NCBI GenBank assembly: GCA_035499415.1
Contig: DATJYV010000009.1
Location: 1 to 12,928, forward strand
Direction: 5' to 3'
Origin: DATJYV01 sp035499415
Lineage (GTDB): Bacteria > Bacteroidota > Ignavibacteria > UBA10030
DNA length: 12,928 nt
A program made the translations under genes and the position numbers. This document shows, in pieces, positions 1 through 5,751 of the stretch. The notes under the pieces are model-generated. The model made no database searches. It was not told the origin of the DNA and worked only from the letters and a program-made list of their open reading frames with translations. Numbering within the stretch: position 1 is the stretch's first letter; every line of letters starts with the position of its first letter.

Positions 1-467
1 TACTTGTTGTCATTCGAGACTGACACCCCCGCGAGGCGCGTCGTTCCATCTTCCGAAAGTTTGTTCGGGTCTATCAGCACCTGCGGCGGACCATCCAACC
101 CGTGCTGAACGTAGAGGACCGGTTGATTCTGCAACCCTTCGTTCTTTCCAAAGATGTAGTAGTCGCCGTGTTTTGACGGCGCGGAATACTTCGGATAATC
201 ATAAATCTTTTGCAGCCGTTCTTTCACCTGCGAGCGAAACGGGATCCTGTCGAAGTACGACGCCGTCACGGCATTTTCTTCCCTGACCCATTCGGCGACC
301 GCTGCCGAGGTGTCGTCCTCGAGCCAGCGATACGGGTCTGCCACCTTCGTCCCAAAGTAGTCGTCGACCTGGTTGACTTTCTTCGTGGCGGGATAGTGGA
401 GGGGCTGGGAAAAAGAAACAAGAAATGTTGATAAAATGAGGGGGACGGAAATAAGGATTTTTTTCAT
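1..467 (-). CDS. Prolyl oligopeptidase family (S9A) serine peptidase, exported, 3' part cut off by window edge
   Basis: Only the first 155 codons lie in the window; the gene continues past base 1. The start ATG at 465-467 (minus strand) is preceded by GGAG six bases upstream. Residues 1-20 are a typical signal peptide: two lysines, a hydrophobic run (ILISVPLILSTFLVSF), then S-Q, so the enzyme is probably secreted to the periplasm. The next part matches the start of the S9A seven-bladed propeller: a D-x-Y-F-G-x-x-V stretch, the hallmark DPYRWLED motif, then the E-N region, and later YDYPKYSAP and YYIFGKNEGLQNQPVLY, the usual beginning of blade one. In this family the propeller gates a C-terminal alpha/beta-hydrolase with a Ser-Asp-His triad that cuts short peptides after proline; that domain lies outside the window and cannot be checked. 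It follows ahcY after 53 bp on the same strand, so co-transcription is possible without an obvious functional link. Family is clear; exact specificity is inferred. Confidence 0.88.
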   Translation of the reverse strand, partial: MKKILISVPLILSTFLVSFSQPLHYPATKKVNQVDDYFGTKVADPYRWLEDDTSAAVAEWVREENAVTASYFDRIPFRSQVKERLQKIYDYPKYSAPSKHGDYYIFGKNEGLQNQPVLYVQHGLDGPPQVLIDPNKLSEDGTTRLAGVSVSNDNK

Positions 468-520
468 GTCGAGCTCCGGTTTTGAGATGGCTCCTGAAGT
501 TAAGGGAATCGCAAACGACA

Positions 521-1798
521 TCAGGTGCCTGCGGAAAAATCCGACTGGTACTTCACCTGCTCCCTCGTCAACGAATCGATCCGATAGCCCATCGTTTTCA
601 ACTTCAACGCGGCGATCTCCTGGTCCTGCTCCGGCGGAATGTCATACACCTTGTTCTCCAGCTTCTGCCCCTTCCGGTGAAGTTCCGCAAGACGAAGCTG
701 GGACATGAATTGGTTGGCGAAGGACATGTCCATGACCTCCGAGGGATGCCCCTCGGCCGCGGCAAGGTTCACCAGTCTTCCCTTGGCCAGCACGAAAATC
801 TTCCTTCCGTCTTTCAACGTGTATTCCTCGTTATCCGCGCGAACTTCGCGGACTCGCTTCTTCATCGTCTCAAGATGTTTGAGATTCACTTCACAATCAT
901 AGTGCCCGGTGTTGCAGACGATTGCTCCGTCCTTCATTACCCTGAAATGCCGGTCGATGATCACATCCTTCACTCCCGTCGCCGTGATGAAGACATCTCC
1001 AATTTTCGCGGCGTCATCCATCGCCATCACCCGAAAACCCTCGAGCGTCGCCTTGAGCGCTGCCGTGGGCTTTACTTCCGTCACAATGACATTGGCTCCC
1101 AGACCCTTTGCGCGAAGTGCCACGCCCCGGCCGCAATGTCCGAAACCCGCCACGACGATGTTCTTGCCCGCAAGGAGAACGCTCGTCGCCCTCAGGATTC
1201 CGTCGAGCGTGGATTGGCCTGTGCCGTAGACATTGTCGAAGTCCCACTTGGTTTCCGCATCGTTCACCGCAACGACGGGATACTTCAGCGCACCGGCTTT
1301 TGCCATTGCTCGAAGTCGGTGGACGCCGGTGGTCGTCTCCTCCGTTCCGCCGATTATTTCCGGAATGAGCTCCTGATGCTTATTATGCACCGTGAAAATG
1401 AGGTCCGCTCCGTCGTCGAGCGTGAGGTTTGGCTTGAACTTGAGCGTCTCATCGATACACCAGTAGAAATCGTTCACGTTCATTCCGTGCCATGCGTAGA
1501 TCGAGGTCCCGTCTGCCGCAAGCGCGGCGGCGACATCGTCTTGCGTTGAGAGGGGATTGCAGCCGCTCCAGCTGACGTCGGCTCCCGCCTCGACAAATGT
1601 CTTCACGAGCACCGCGGTCTCCTTGGTGACGTGAAGGCATCCGGCAATCCGGAATCCCTTGAGCGGCTTGGAGCGACGGTATTGCTCGCGAAGAGCCATC
1701 AACACCGGCATGCGCGATTCCGCCCACTCGATGCGCATCGCTCCGGCTTTGGAGAGGGAGAGGTCTTTGACTTTATAAATTCCTGATTTCTCGTTCAT
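521..1798 (-). CDS. ahcY: Adenosylhomocysteinase (S-adenosyl-L-homocysteine hydrolase), short form
   Basis: Cytosolic NAD-dependent enzyme that splits S-adenosylhomocysteine into adenosine and homocysteine, relieving product inhibition of methyltransferases. The 425 residues show the family motifs in order: CLHVTKETAVL (His56), NPLSTQDDVAAAL (81-93), LDDGADL (127-133), GGTEETTTG (150-158), NDAETKWDFDN with the expected catalytic Lys184, Asp188 and Asn189, the Rossmann loop GFGHCGRGVA (218-227), NTGHYDCE with His299, and GHPSEVMDMSFANQ (350-363). It ends in EQVKYQSDFSAGT and lacks the C-terminal KPDHYRY-type tail that, in the eukaryotic and common proteobacterial forms, reaches into the NAD site of the neighbouring subunit. 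That places it with the short archaeal/thermophile-type enzymes. The ATG at 1796-1798 has no Shine-Dalgarno sequence but protein alignment supports it. metK lies upstream on the same strand, the preceding step of the same cycle, but 335 bp away, so ahcY may have its own promoter in the AT-rich bases 1799-1850. Confidence 0.97.
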   Translation of the reverse strand: MNEKSGIYKVKDLSLSKAGAMRIEWAESRMPVLMALREQYRRSKPLKGFRIAGCLHVTKETAVLVKTFVEAGADVSWSGCNPLSTQDDVAAALAADGTSIYAWHGMNVNDFYWCIDETLKFKPNLTLDDGADLIFTVHNKHQELIPEIIGGTEETTTGVHRLRAMAKAGALKYPVVAVNDAETKWDFDNVYGTGQSTLDGILRATSVLLAGKNIVVAGFGHCGRGVALRAKGLGANVIVTEVKPTAALKATLEGFRVMAMDDAAKIGDVFITATGVKDVIIDRHFRVMKDGAIVCNTGHYDCEVNLKHLETMKKRVREVRADNEEYTLKDGRKIFVLAKGRLVNLAAAEGHPSEVMDMSFANQFMSQLRLAELHRKGQKLENKVYDIPPEQDQEIAALKLKTMGYRIDSLTREQVKYQSDFSAGT

Positions 1799-2133
1799 TC
1801 GGAAAAAATGATTAGTTGATTGATAAATTGGTTAATTCGTGAGTGTTGAGTAACGGGTTTTGAGCTGTGCGCGATGTACTGCCAGTGAAGGAATTGGATG
1901 GAGCGTTCCCGACATCAGTCAAATTCCAAGAACCAAATACCGAACAAAGATCAAATCCCGGGCATCGAATAAGAAATCAATTCGAAATACTGAAATCCCG
2001 GCCGATATCTCGGAGCTTATGAATCGTTACGCGGGACGGGAAACTCTGCTTCGTCCTCCGGCGTATCCGCTTCTGGCCGAGAAACTTGAAACTCTTCAAT
2101 CATCCCCTTCAAAATCGGAATTCGGAAATCTCT
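1799..2133. other. 335-bp spacer between metK and ahcY
   Basis: No convincing gene lies here. Bases 1799-1850 are much more AT-rich than the flanking genes and may contain the ahcY promoter, but no clear -35/-10 pair can be picked. Bases 1920-2001 carry a degenerate AT-rich repeat (separate entry). Bases 2017-2103 on the minus strand can encode a 28-residue acidic peptide in frame with metK (see findings). I looked for an S-adenosylhomocysteine or SAM riboswitch ahead of ahcY and saw neither the conserved cores nor an intrinsic terminator; the only small hairpin noticed is CCGA-GATA-TCGG on the minus strand near 2004-2015. Confidence 0.6.
1920..2001 (-). repeat. Degenerate AT-rich intergenic repeat, two imperfect units
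   Basis: Read on the minus strand, this stretch is a run of loosely repeated words such as GGGATTTGATCTTTG, TCGGTATTTGG and TCTTGGAATTTGA, unlike the GC-rich genes on both sides. On the plus strand AAATCCCGG occurs at 1953-1961 and again at 1993-2001, exactly 40 bp apart, and AAATAC at 1935-1940 and 1985-1990. From general knowledge, similar low-complexity 'GGAATTTGG / GGGATTTG' intergenic elements recur in many environmental bacterial genomes without a known function; that resemblance is from memory and was not searched. It has no terminal inverted repeats or open reading frame that would make it a transposon. Confidence 0.5.
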
Positions 2134-3276
2134 CTACCGGATGCTCTTCTGGAACGTCTTCACGAGGTCGAGTTTTTCCCAGGTGAATTCCCGTTCGCTT
2201 CTCCCAAAGTGTCCGTAGGCGGCAGTTTTCCGGTAGATTGGTCGCCGGAGGTCGAGCCGTTTAATAATTCCCCGGGGAGTCAAATCAACATTGTTCTTAA
2301 TCGCCTCGGCGATCTTCTGGTCGGGTACCGTTCCCGTGCCGAAGGTCTGAACCATGATCGAGACCGGCTCCGCGACGCCGATGGCATAGGCGACCTGAAT
2401 CTGACACTCGGACGCAAGTCCGGCCGCGACGATATTTTTTGCCAAATGCCGCGTGGCATACGCTGCGCTCCGGTCGACTTTTGTCGGATCCTTTCCTGAA
2501 AAGGAACCGCCGCCGTGCGGCGCCCGTCCGCCGTACGTGTCGACGATGATTTTTCTACCGGTCAGGCCGCTGTCGCCGTGCGGGCCTCCGATTTCAAACC
2601 GTCCCGTCGGATTCACGTAATATTTGGTCCGATTGTCCAGCATTTCCGTAGGGATGACCGACCTGACGATGTGTTCGATTACATCCTCCCGAATGCGCTT
2701 TTGTGTCGTGCTCGGGTCGTGCTGGGTCGAGATCACTACGGAATCAACCCGAATCGGTTTTCGCCCGTCGTACTCGACGGTGACCTGCGACTTTCCGTCG
2801 GGCCGGAGGTACGGCATGAGACCGTTTTGCCGCTTCCGCACTTCCGCGAGTTTCTGCACAAGCTTGTGGGCGTACATGATCGGCATCGGCATGAACTCCG
2901 GCGTTTCGTGGCACGCATAGCCGAACATCATCCCCTGGTCGCCCGCCCCGCCGGTATCGACGCCCTGGGCAATGTCCCGCGACTGCGAGTGGATGGCCGA
3001 TATGACCGAACACGACTCCGCATCGAACCCGACTCCCGCCTTGGTATATCCGATGTCCGTGATCACCTGGCGAACGACTTCCTGCACCTCAATGTATGCC
3101 TGTGTTGTGATCTCGCCGCCGACAAGCGCGAGGCCGGTGGTGACGAAGGCCTCGCACGCGACGCGCGACATCTTGTCCTGCTCGAGGATGGCGTCGAGAA
3201 TGGCGTCTGAAATCTGGTCGCAGACTTTATCCGGATGTCCTTCGGAAACAGACTCGGATGTGAAAAGATGTCTCAT
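2134..3276 (-). CDS. metK: Methionine adenosyltransferase (S-adenosylmethionine synthetase)
   Basis: Makes S-adenosylmethionine from methionine and ATP, releasing phosphate and diphosphate; a cytosolic homotetramer needing Mg and K in characterised members. The 380 residues cover all three domains at normal length. Visible signatures: SESVSEGHPDKVCDQISDAI near the N-terminus with the catalytic His of the HPDK motif, the ATP-binding signature GAGDQGMMFGYA, the phosphate-loop signature GGGSFSGKDPTKVDRSAAY, the GPHGDSGLTGRKIIVDTYGG segment, and the C-terminal PIYRKTAAYGHFGR. The start is secure: ATG at 3274-3276 with a strong AAGGAG five bases upstream, and the usual RHLFTSESV beginning. It follows the nucleotidyltransferase gene after 52 bp on the same strand, too short a gap to hold a SAM riboswitch directly before metK, and precedes ahcY. 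The reading frame stays open for 38 codons after the TAG stop, probably by chance. Confidence 0.98.
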   Translation of the reverse strand: MRHLFTSESVSEGHPDKVCDQISDAILDAILEQDKMSRVACEAFVTTGLALVGGEITTQAYIEVQEVVRQVITDIGYTKAGVGFDAESCSVISAIHSQSRDIAQGVDTGGAGDQGMMFGYACHETPEFMPMPIMYAHKLVQKLAEVRKRQNGLMPYLRPDGKSQVTVEYDGRKPIRVDSVVISTQHDPSTTQKRIREDVIEHIVRSVIPTEMLDNRTKYYVNPTGRFEIGGPHGDSGLTGRKIIVDTYGGRAPHGGGSFSGKDPTKVDRSAAYATRHLAKNIVAAGLASECQIQVAYAIGVAEPVSIMVQTFGTGTVPDQKIAEAIKNNVDLTPRGIIKRLDLRRPIYRKTAAYGHFGRSEREFTWEKLDLVKTFQKSIR

Positions 3277-3281
3277 GGATG

Positions 3282-3287
3282 CTCCTT
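3282..3287 (-). promoter_or_regulatory. Strong ribosome binding site of metK
   Basis: AAGGAG on the minus strand, five bases before the metK ATG. It is the clearest Shine-Dalgarno sequence in the window; ahcY, the nucleotidyltransferase, fni and the sugar isomerase have none that is convincing, so metK may be translated at a comparatively high rate. Confidence 0.75.
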
Positions 3288-3328
3288 CGATGGACGAAAA
3301 GGGTTGCTGCGTATTGAACAGGCCGGGC

Positions 3329-4303
3329 TTACGTAAACTCGAGTTCGGAGGAATCTCCGACGTTGATGCGGTTGGAAGCGCCCCGGACAGTTGCGTTGCT
3401 GCCGACGATCGAATCGTAAAGGATCGCGTCGGTCACGCGCGCCCCTTCGCTGATGATGGAATTCCGGATGACCGAGCCCTCGACGACGGCTCCTTCCGCG
3501 ACGGTCGCATACGGACCGATGACGGCGTTGTGCACCTCGGCCTGCGGCGCAATAAATGACGGGAGCCGGACAACGACTCCCGGAATCGGCCGGGGGGGTG
3601 CGAGTTTGTCCAGAAGATGGCGGTTGGTCTCCAGGAGCGTCTCGGGTTTCCCGCAGTCGTACCAGCCGTCGACCGGGAACGTCTTCATCTTCTCGCCCCG
3701 TTCCAGGAGCATTTGCAATGCGTCGGTGAGCTGATACTCTCCCTTCGTCCGCGTGTTGCTCTTGATGAGCTCCTTGAGGCATTCGACCAGCGTCTGCGGC
3801 TGGCGTATATAATAGAGGCCGACGACCGCGAGGTTACTCTTCGGGTTTTCCGGTTTTTCGACGAGGCGGGAGATGAACCCATCGGTGGTTTCGGCTACGC
3901 CAAAGCGGCGGGGATCCTCGACGGATTTTACGCCGATCATCGATTGCTCGCCCTGCGCCATCTTCTGAAGGTCGAAGTCGAATATGGTGTCGCCGAGGAT
4001 GATCAGGATCGGGCTCCGCGAGATCGTGTGCCGGGCAAGATAGATCGCGTGCCCCAGCCCGAGCCGCTCCTCCTGCTCGACGAAGTCCACCTTCATCGAA
4101 TAATTCTTCGAAACGTACTCCTTGATCATATCGCCGAGATATCCGACGATGATCGTGGCCTCGTTGAAGCCGTTCTCGATGACCTTATCGAGGATATGGC
4201 CGATGATCGGCTTCCCAGCGACGTTCAGGAGGACCTTGGGGACGGTGTACGTATGGGGCCGCAGCCGGCTCCCCACGCCCGCGACCGGAATGATTGCGCG
4301 CAT
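3329..4303 (-). CDS. Sugar-1-phosphate nucleotidyltransferase with C-terminal left-handed beta-helix (RmlA/GlmU-like)
   Basis: Joins a sugar 1-phosphate to a nucleotide to give an NDP-sugar for glycan synthesis. The 324 residues begin with the pyrophosphorylase loop MRAIIPVAGVGSRLRPHT, followed by PKVLLNVAGKPI, the metal-binding LGDTIFDFD (103-111), VEKPENP (148-154), EYQLTDAL (189-196) and GWYDCGKPE (213-221), all typical of the glucose-1-phosphate thymidylyltransferase-like fold. Residues about 245-308 form hexapeptide-type repeats (FIAPQAEVHNAVIGPYATV, then GAVVEG, SVIRNSII, GARVTDAIL), a left-handed beta-helix as in long RmlA or GlmU-like proteins. Whether the helix carries acyltransferase activity or only helps oligomerise is unknown, and the true nucleotide and sugar cannot be read from sequence. 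The start at 4301-4303 was chosen because the conserved fold begins there; a longer in-frame ATG at 4402 would add 33 unrelated residues. No clear Shine-Dalgarno sequence precedes it. It is the first gene of the leftward cluster with metK. Confidence 0.92.
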   Translation of the reverse strand: MRAIIPVAGVGSRLRPHTYTVPKVLLNVAGKPIIGHILDKVIENGFNEATIIVGYLGDMIKEYVSKNYSMKVDFVEQEERLGLGHAIYLARHTISRSPILIILGDTIFDFDLQKMAQGEQSMIGVKSVEDPRRFGVAETTDGFISRLVEKPENPKSNLAVVGLYYIRQPQTLVECLKELIKSNTRTKGEYQLTDALQMLLERGEKMKTFPVDGWYDCGKPETLLETNRHLLDKLAPPRPIPGVVVRLPSFIAPQAEVHNAVIGPYATVAEGAVVEGSVIRNSIISEGARVTDAILYDSIVGSNATVRGASNRINVGDSSELEFT

Positions 4304-4335
4304 CGAATAGGGATCTTGGTGAACAGACAACTGAA

Positions 4336-4364
4336 AAGATAGAAAACTATTGGCAGACAAACAA
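4336..4364 (-). promoter_or_regulatory. Possible promoter of the nucleotidyltransferase-metK cluster
   Basis: On the minus strand, TTGTTT (4359-4364) and TATCTT (4336-4341) are separated by exactly 17 bases and lie about 33 bp before the nucleotidyltransferase ATG, giving a short leader. The spacer also contains TAGTTTTC, close to the TAnnTTTG -7 element of Bacteroidota promoters. The match to either consensus is partial; position ahead of a divergent gene cluster is the main support. Confidence 0.35.
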
Positions 4365-4373
4365 CCCGATATG

Positions 4374-4630
4374 GTCCGGGGGAGTGTCCAATTTGCAAGC
4401 AACCATCATCCCGGACTTTGCACCGGAGTCCTGCCCGACGCAGGCAGTCGTGAGAGGCAAGCGGGCGCATCAACTTCTAGCCGAGGTTCGGCGTCCGTGA
4501 GCGTCAGATGCTGTTATCCCGTGTCGATGCACGGGGCAAGCACGTTCAGCGTGACGCTTCCGCAATAAGATGGAGCCGGCTGAAGTGGGGACTCTCCCTG
4601 GTCAGGTTGCTTCTCGTCGGCTCTTTTTTT
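4374..4630 (+). ncRNA. Candidate structured RNA or fni leader ending at an intrinsic terminator
   Basis: The plus strand of the divergent spacer holds a series of hairpins ending in a strong terminator. Seen directly: GTCCGGG (4374-4380) with CCCGGAC (4410-4416); CTGCC (4431-4435) with GGCAG (4443-4447); GCCGA-GGT-TCGGC (4480-4492); AGCGTCA (4500-4506) with TGACGCT (4552-4558) enclosing CCCGTG-TCGATG-CACGGG (4518-4535). The hairpins tile the region in order and are mutually compatible. I compared it by eye with 6S RNA, RNase P RNA, SRP RNA, tmRNA, SAM and cobalamin riboswitches and recognised none. No plus-strand promoter could be fixed, so the 5' end is a guess. It could be an independent small RNA or an attenuator controlling fni and the genes behind it. 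Confidence 0.4.
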
Positions 4631-4639
4631 ATCATTCAT
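4514..4639 (-). CDS. Possible 41-residue peptide, unknown
   Basis: A minus-strand frame runs from ATG 4637-4639 to TAA 4514-4516. The product begins with a charged stretch (MNDKKRADEKQPDQGE) and ends with a small-residue part holding two cysteines eleven residues apart (YCGSVTLNVLAPCIDTG). GAGGAG lies upstream but only two bases before the ATG, which is too close; another ATG at 4633-4635, in a different frame, would be better spaced and gives only a 29-residue product. I do not recognise the peptide. The plus-strand terminator overlaps it, so the sequence may simply be RNA structure read backwards. Confidence 0.18.
   Translation of the reverse strand: MNDKKRADEKQPDQGESPLQPAPSYCGSVTLNVLAPCIDTG
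4573..4630 (+). terminator. Intrinsic terminator 26 bp before fni
   Basis: GAGCCG (4573-4578) pairs perfectly with CGGCTC (4618-4623). The stem extends through a G-T and a C-G pair, then after a small bulge through GAAG (4582-4585) with CTTC (4610-4613), and the tip can form GGG/CCC. Seven T residues (4624-4630) follow directly. On the opposite strand no T-run follows, so the direction is plus. It would stop transcription just before fni. The upstream word AGCCGA (4479-4484) is complementary to TCGGCT (4617-4622) in the 3' arm, and TCGGC (4488-4492) can pair with GCCGG (4575-4579) in the 5' arm, so an alternative anti-terminator fold is possible. Confidence 0.75.
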
Positions 4640-4656
4640 CACTCCTCGTATGAAAG

Positions 4657-5751
4657 ATGAAAACGACACGGACATCTTCCCGCAAAGAGCAGCATGTCGC
4701 AATCACGCTCCGCAAGGACGTTTCGTTCCGGACAAAGTCGCCGGGATTCGAACGCTGGGAATTTCTCCACAACGCCCTTCCTGAAATAAATCTCTCTCAA
4801 GTCTCTGCTTCAACCGCTTTCCTGGGAAAGACGGTGGGCCTGCCGCTCATTCTATCGAGCATGACAGGCGGTTATGCCGAGGCGGCAAAGATCAACGCCG
4901 GCCTGGCCGAAGCGTGCGCGGTCCGAAACATCGCCATGGGGGTCGGAAGCCAGCGGCAGGCGTTGGAAGACGCGTCGTTCCACAAGTCGTACCGGATTGC
5001 GCGCGAAGTTGCGCCGGAGATCCCCCTGTTCGGAAACATCGGCGCCGCCGAGGTTGCGCGCCTGCGCGACGTGAGCCCCATCAGAAAGCTCGCAGACTTG
5101 ATTCGCGCGGACGGATTTGCGGTGCATCTCAACCCTCTACAGGAATTTCTGCAACCGGAGGGAAGCCCCGAATTCAGCGGCGTCCTGCGGGGAATCGAGA
5201 TGATGGTGCGTCACATGCCCATTCCCATCATCGTCAAGGAGATCGGCGCCGGAATTTCGGGAGCTGTGGCCCGGCGGCTTCTCGACGCAGGGGTTGCCGT
5301 GATTGATGTTGCGGGAGCGGGGGGAACAAGCTGGGCCGGTGTTGAGATCATTCGCCGCGGTGACGGCGTCCGCGGACCCGCGACGGGACGAAACGGCACC
5401 CGGCATCAGGTCCGACCGTCTCCTGACGATGTCGACGTTTTCTGGGACTGGGGAATTCCGACGGTGGATGCGCTCCTGCAGGTGGCTTCCCTCAAAATCT
5501 CCCACCCGGAGCTTGTGCTCGTTGCTTCGGGGGGTATTTCGTCCGGTATGGACGTGGCAAAGTCGATCGCTCTGGGAGCGGATCTCGCAGGAGTAGCTCG
5601 TCCGGCGCTCAAGGCGCTCGAACGTGGCGGAGTGAAGGGACTTATTGCCTGGGTCGACCGCATCGCCCTTCAAATTCGCGGCGCGATGTTCCTCACCGGA
5701 TCACGGTCCATCGACGAGCTTCGAAGGCAGCAGCTCATTGGGCGTCCATGA
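4657..5751 (+). CDS. fni: Isopentenyl-diphosphate delta-isomerase, type 2 (FMN-dependent)
   Basis: Interconverts isopentenyl and dimethylallyl diphosphate using reduced FMN and Mg; cytosolic. The 364 residues form one TIM barrel. Motifs in order: SRKEQHVAI (8-16, substrate-binding Arg-Lys start), MTGG (69-72), MGVGSQR (94-100), GNIGAAE (126-132), HLNPLQEFLQPEG (157-169) carrying the Gln and Glu of the active site, VKEIGAGIS (193-201), VAGAGGTSWAGVE (218-230), FWDWGIPT (262-269) and ASGGISSGMDVAKSIALGA (290-308), the phosphate/FMN loop. The segment between GTSW and DWGIPT is long, about 39 residues rich in Arg, Gly and Pro. The start ATG has no good Shine-Dalgarno sequence, but the conserved RKxxH lies at the usual distance from it. 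It is first in a plus-strand operon with a prenyl synthase, its direct consumer, and sits just behind an intrinsic terminator that could control it. Confidence 0.96.
   Translation: MKTTRTSSRKEQHVAITLRKDVSFRTKSPGFERWEFLHNALPEINLSQVSASTAFLGKTVGLPLILSSMTGGYAEAAKINAGLAEACAVRNIAMGVGSQRQALEDASFHKSYRIAREVAPEIPLFGNIGAAEVARLRDVSPIRKLADLIRADGFAVHLNPLQEFLQPEGSPEFSGVLRGIEMMVRHMPIPIIVKEIGAGISGAVARRLLDAGVAVIDVAGAGGTSWAGVEIIRRGDGVRGPATGRNGTRHQVRPSPDDVDVFWDWGIPTVDALLQVASLKISHPELVLVASGGISSGMDVAKSIALGADLAGVARPALKALERGGVKGLIAWVDRIALQIRGAMFLTGSRSIDELRRQQLIGRP

Noticed and set aside
482..1549. A 355-codon plus-strand open frame opposite ahcY
   Set aside because: It is fully antisense to a gene with all adenosylhomocysteinase motifs, its product is rich in His and Arg without recognisable domains, and long antisense frames are expected in GC-rich coding DNA.
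1799..2133. A SAH or SAM riboswitch ahead of ahcY
   Set aside because: The conserved cores of these riboswitches were not seen, nor a terminator or a hairpin masking the start codon.
4304..4402. Longer start for the nucleotidyltransferase at 4402
   Set aside because: The 33 extra residues do not resemble the family, which starts with the MRAIIPVAG-type strand, and they would run over the probable promoter.
4294..4568. Two short plus-strand frames in the divergent spacer (4294-4500 and 4350-4568)
   Set aside because: Neither has a ribosome site or recognisable motif, and their sequence is better explained by the RNA hairpins and terminator.
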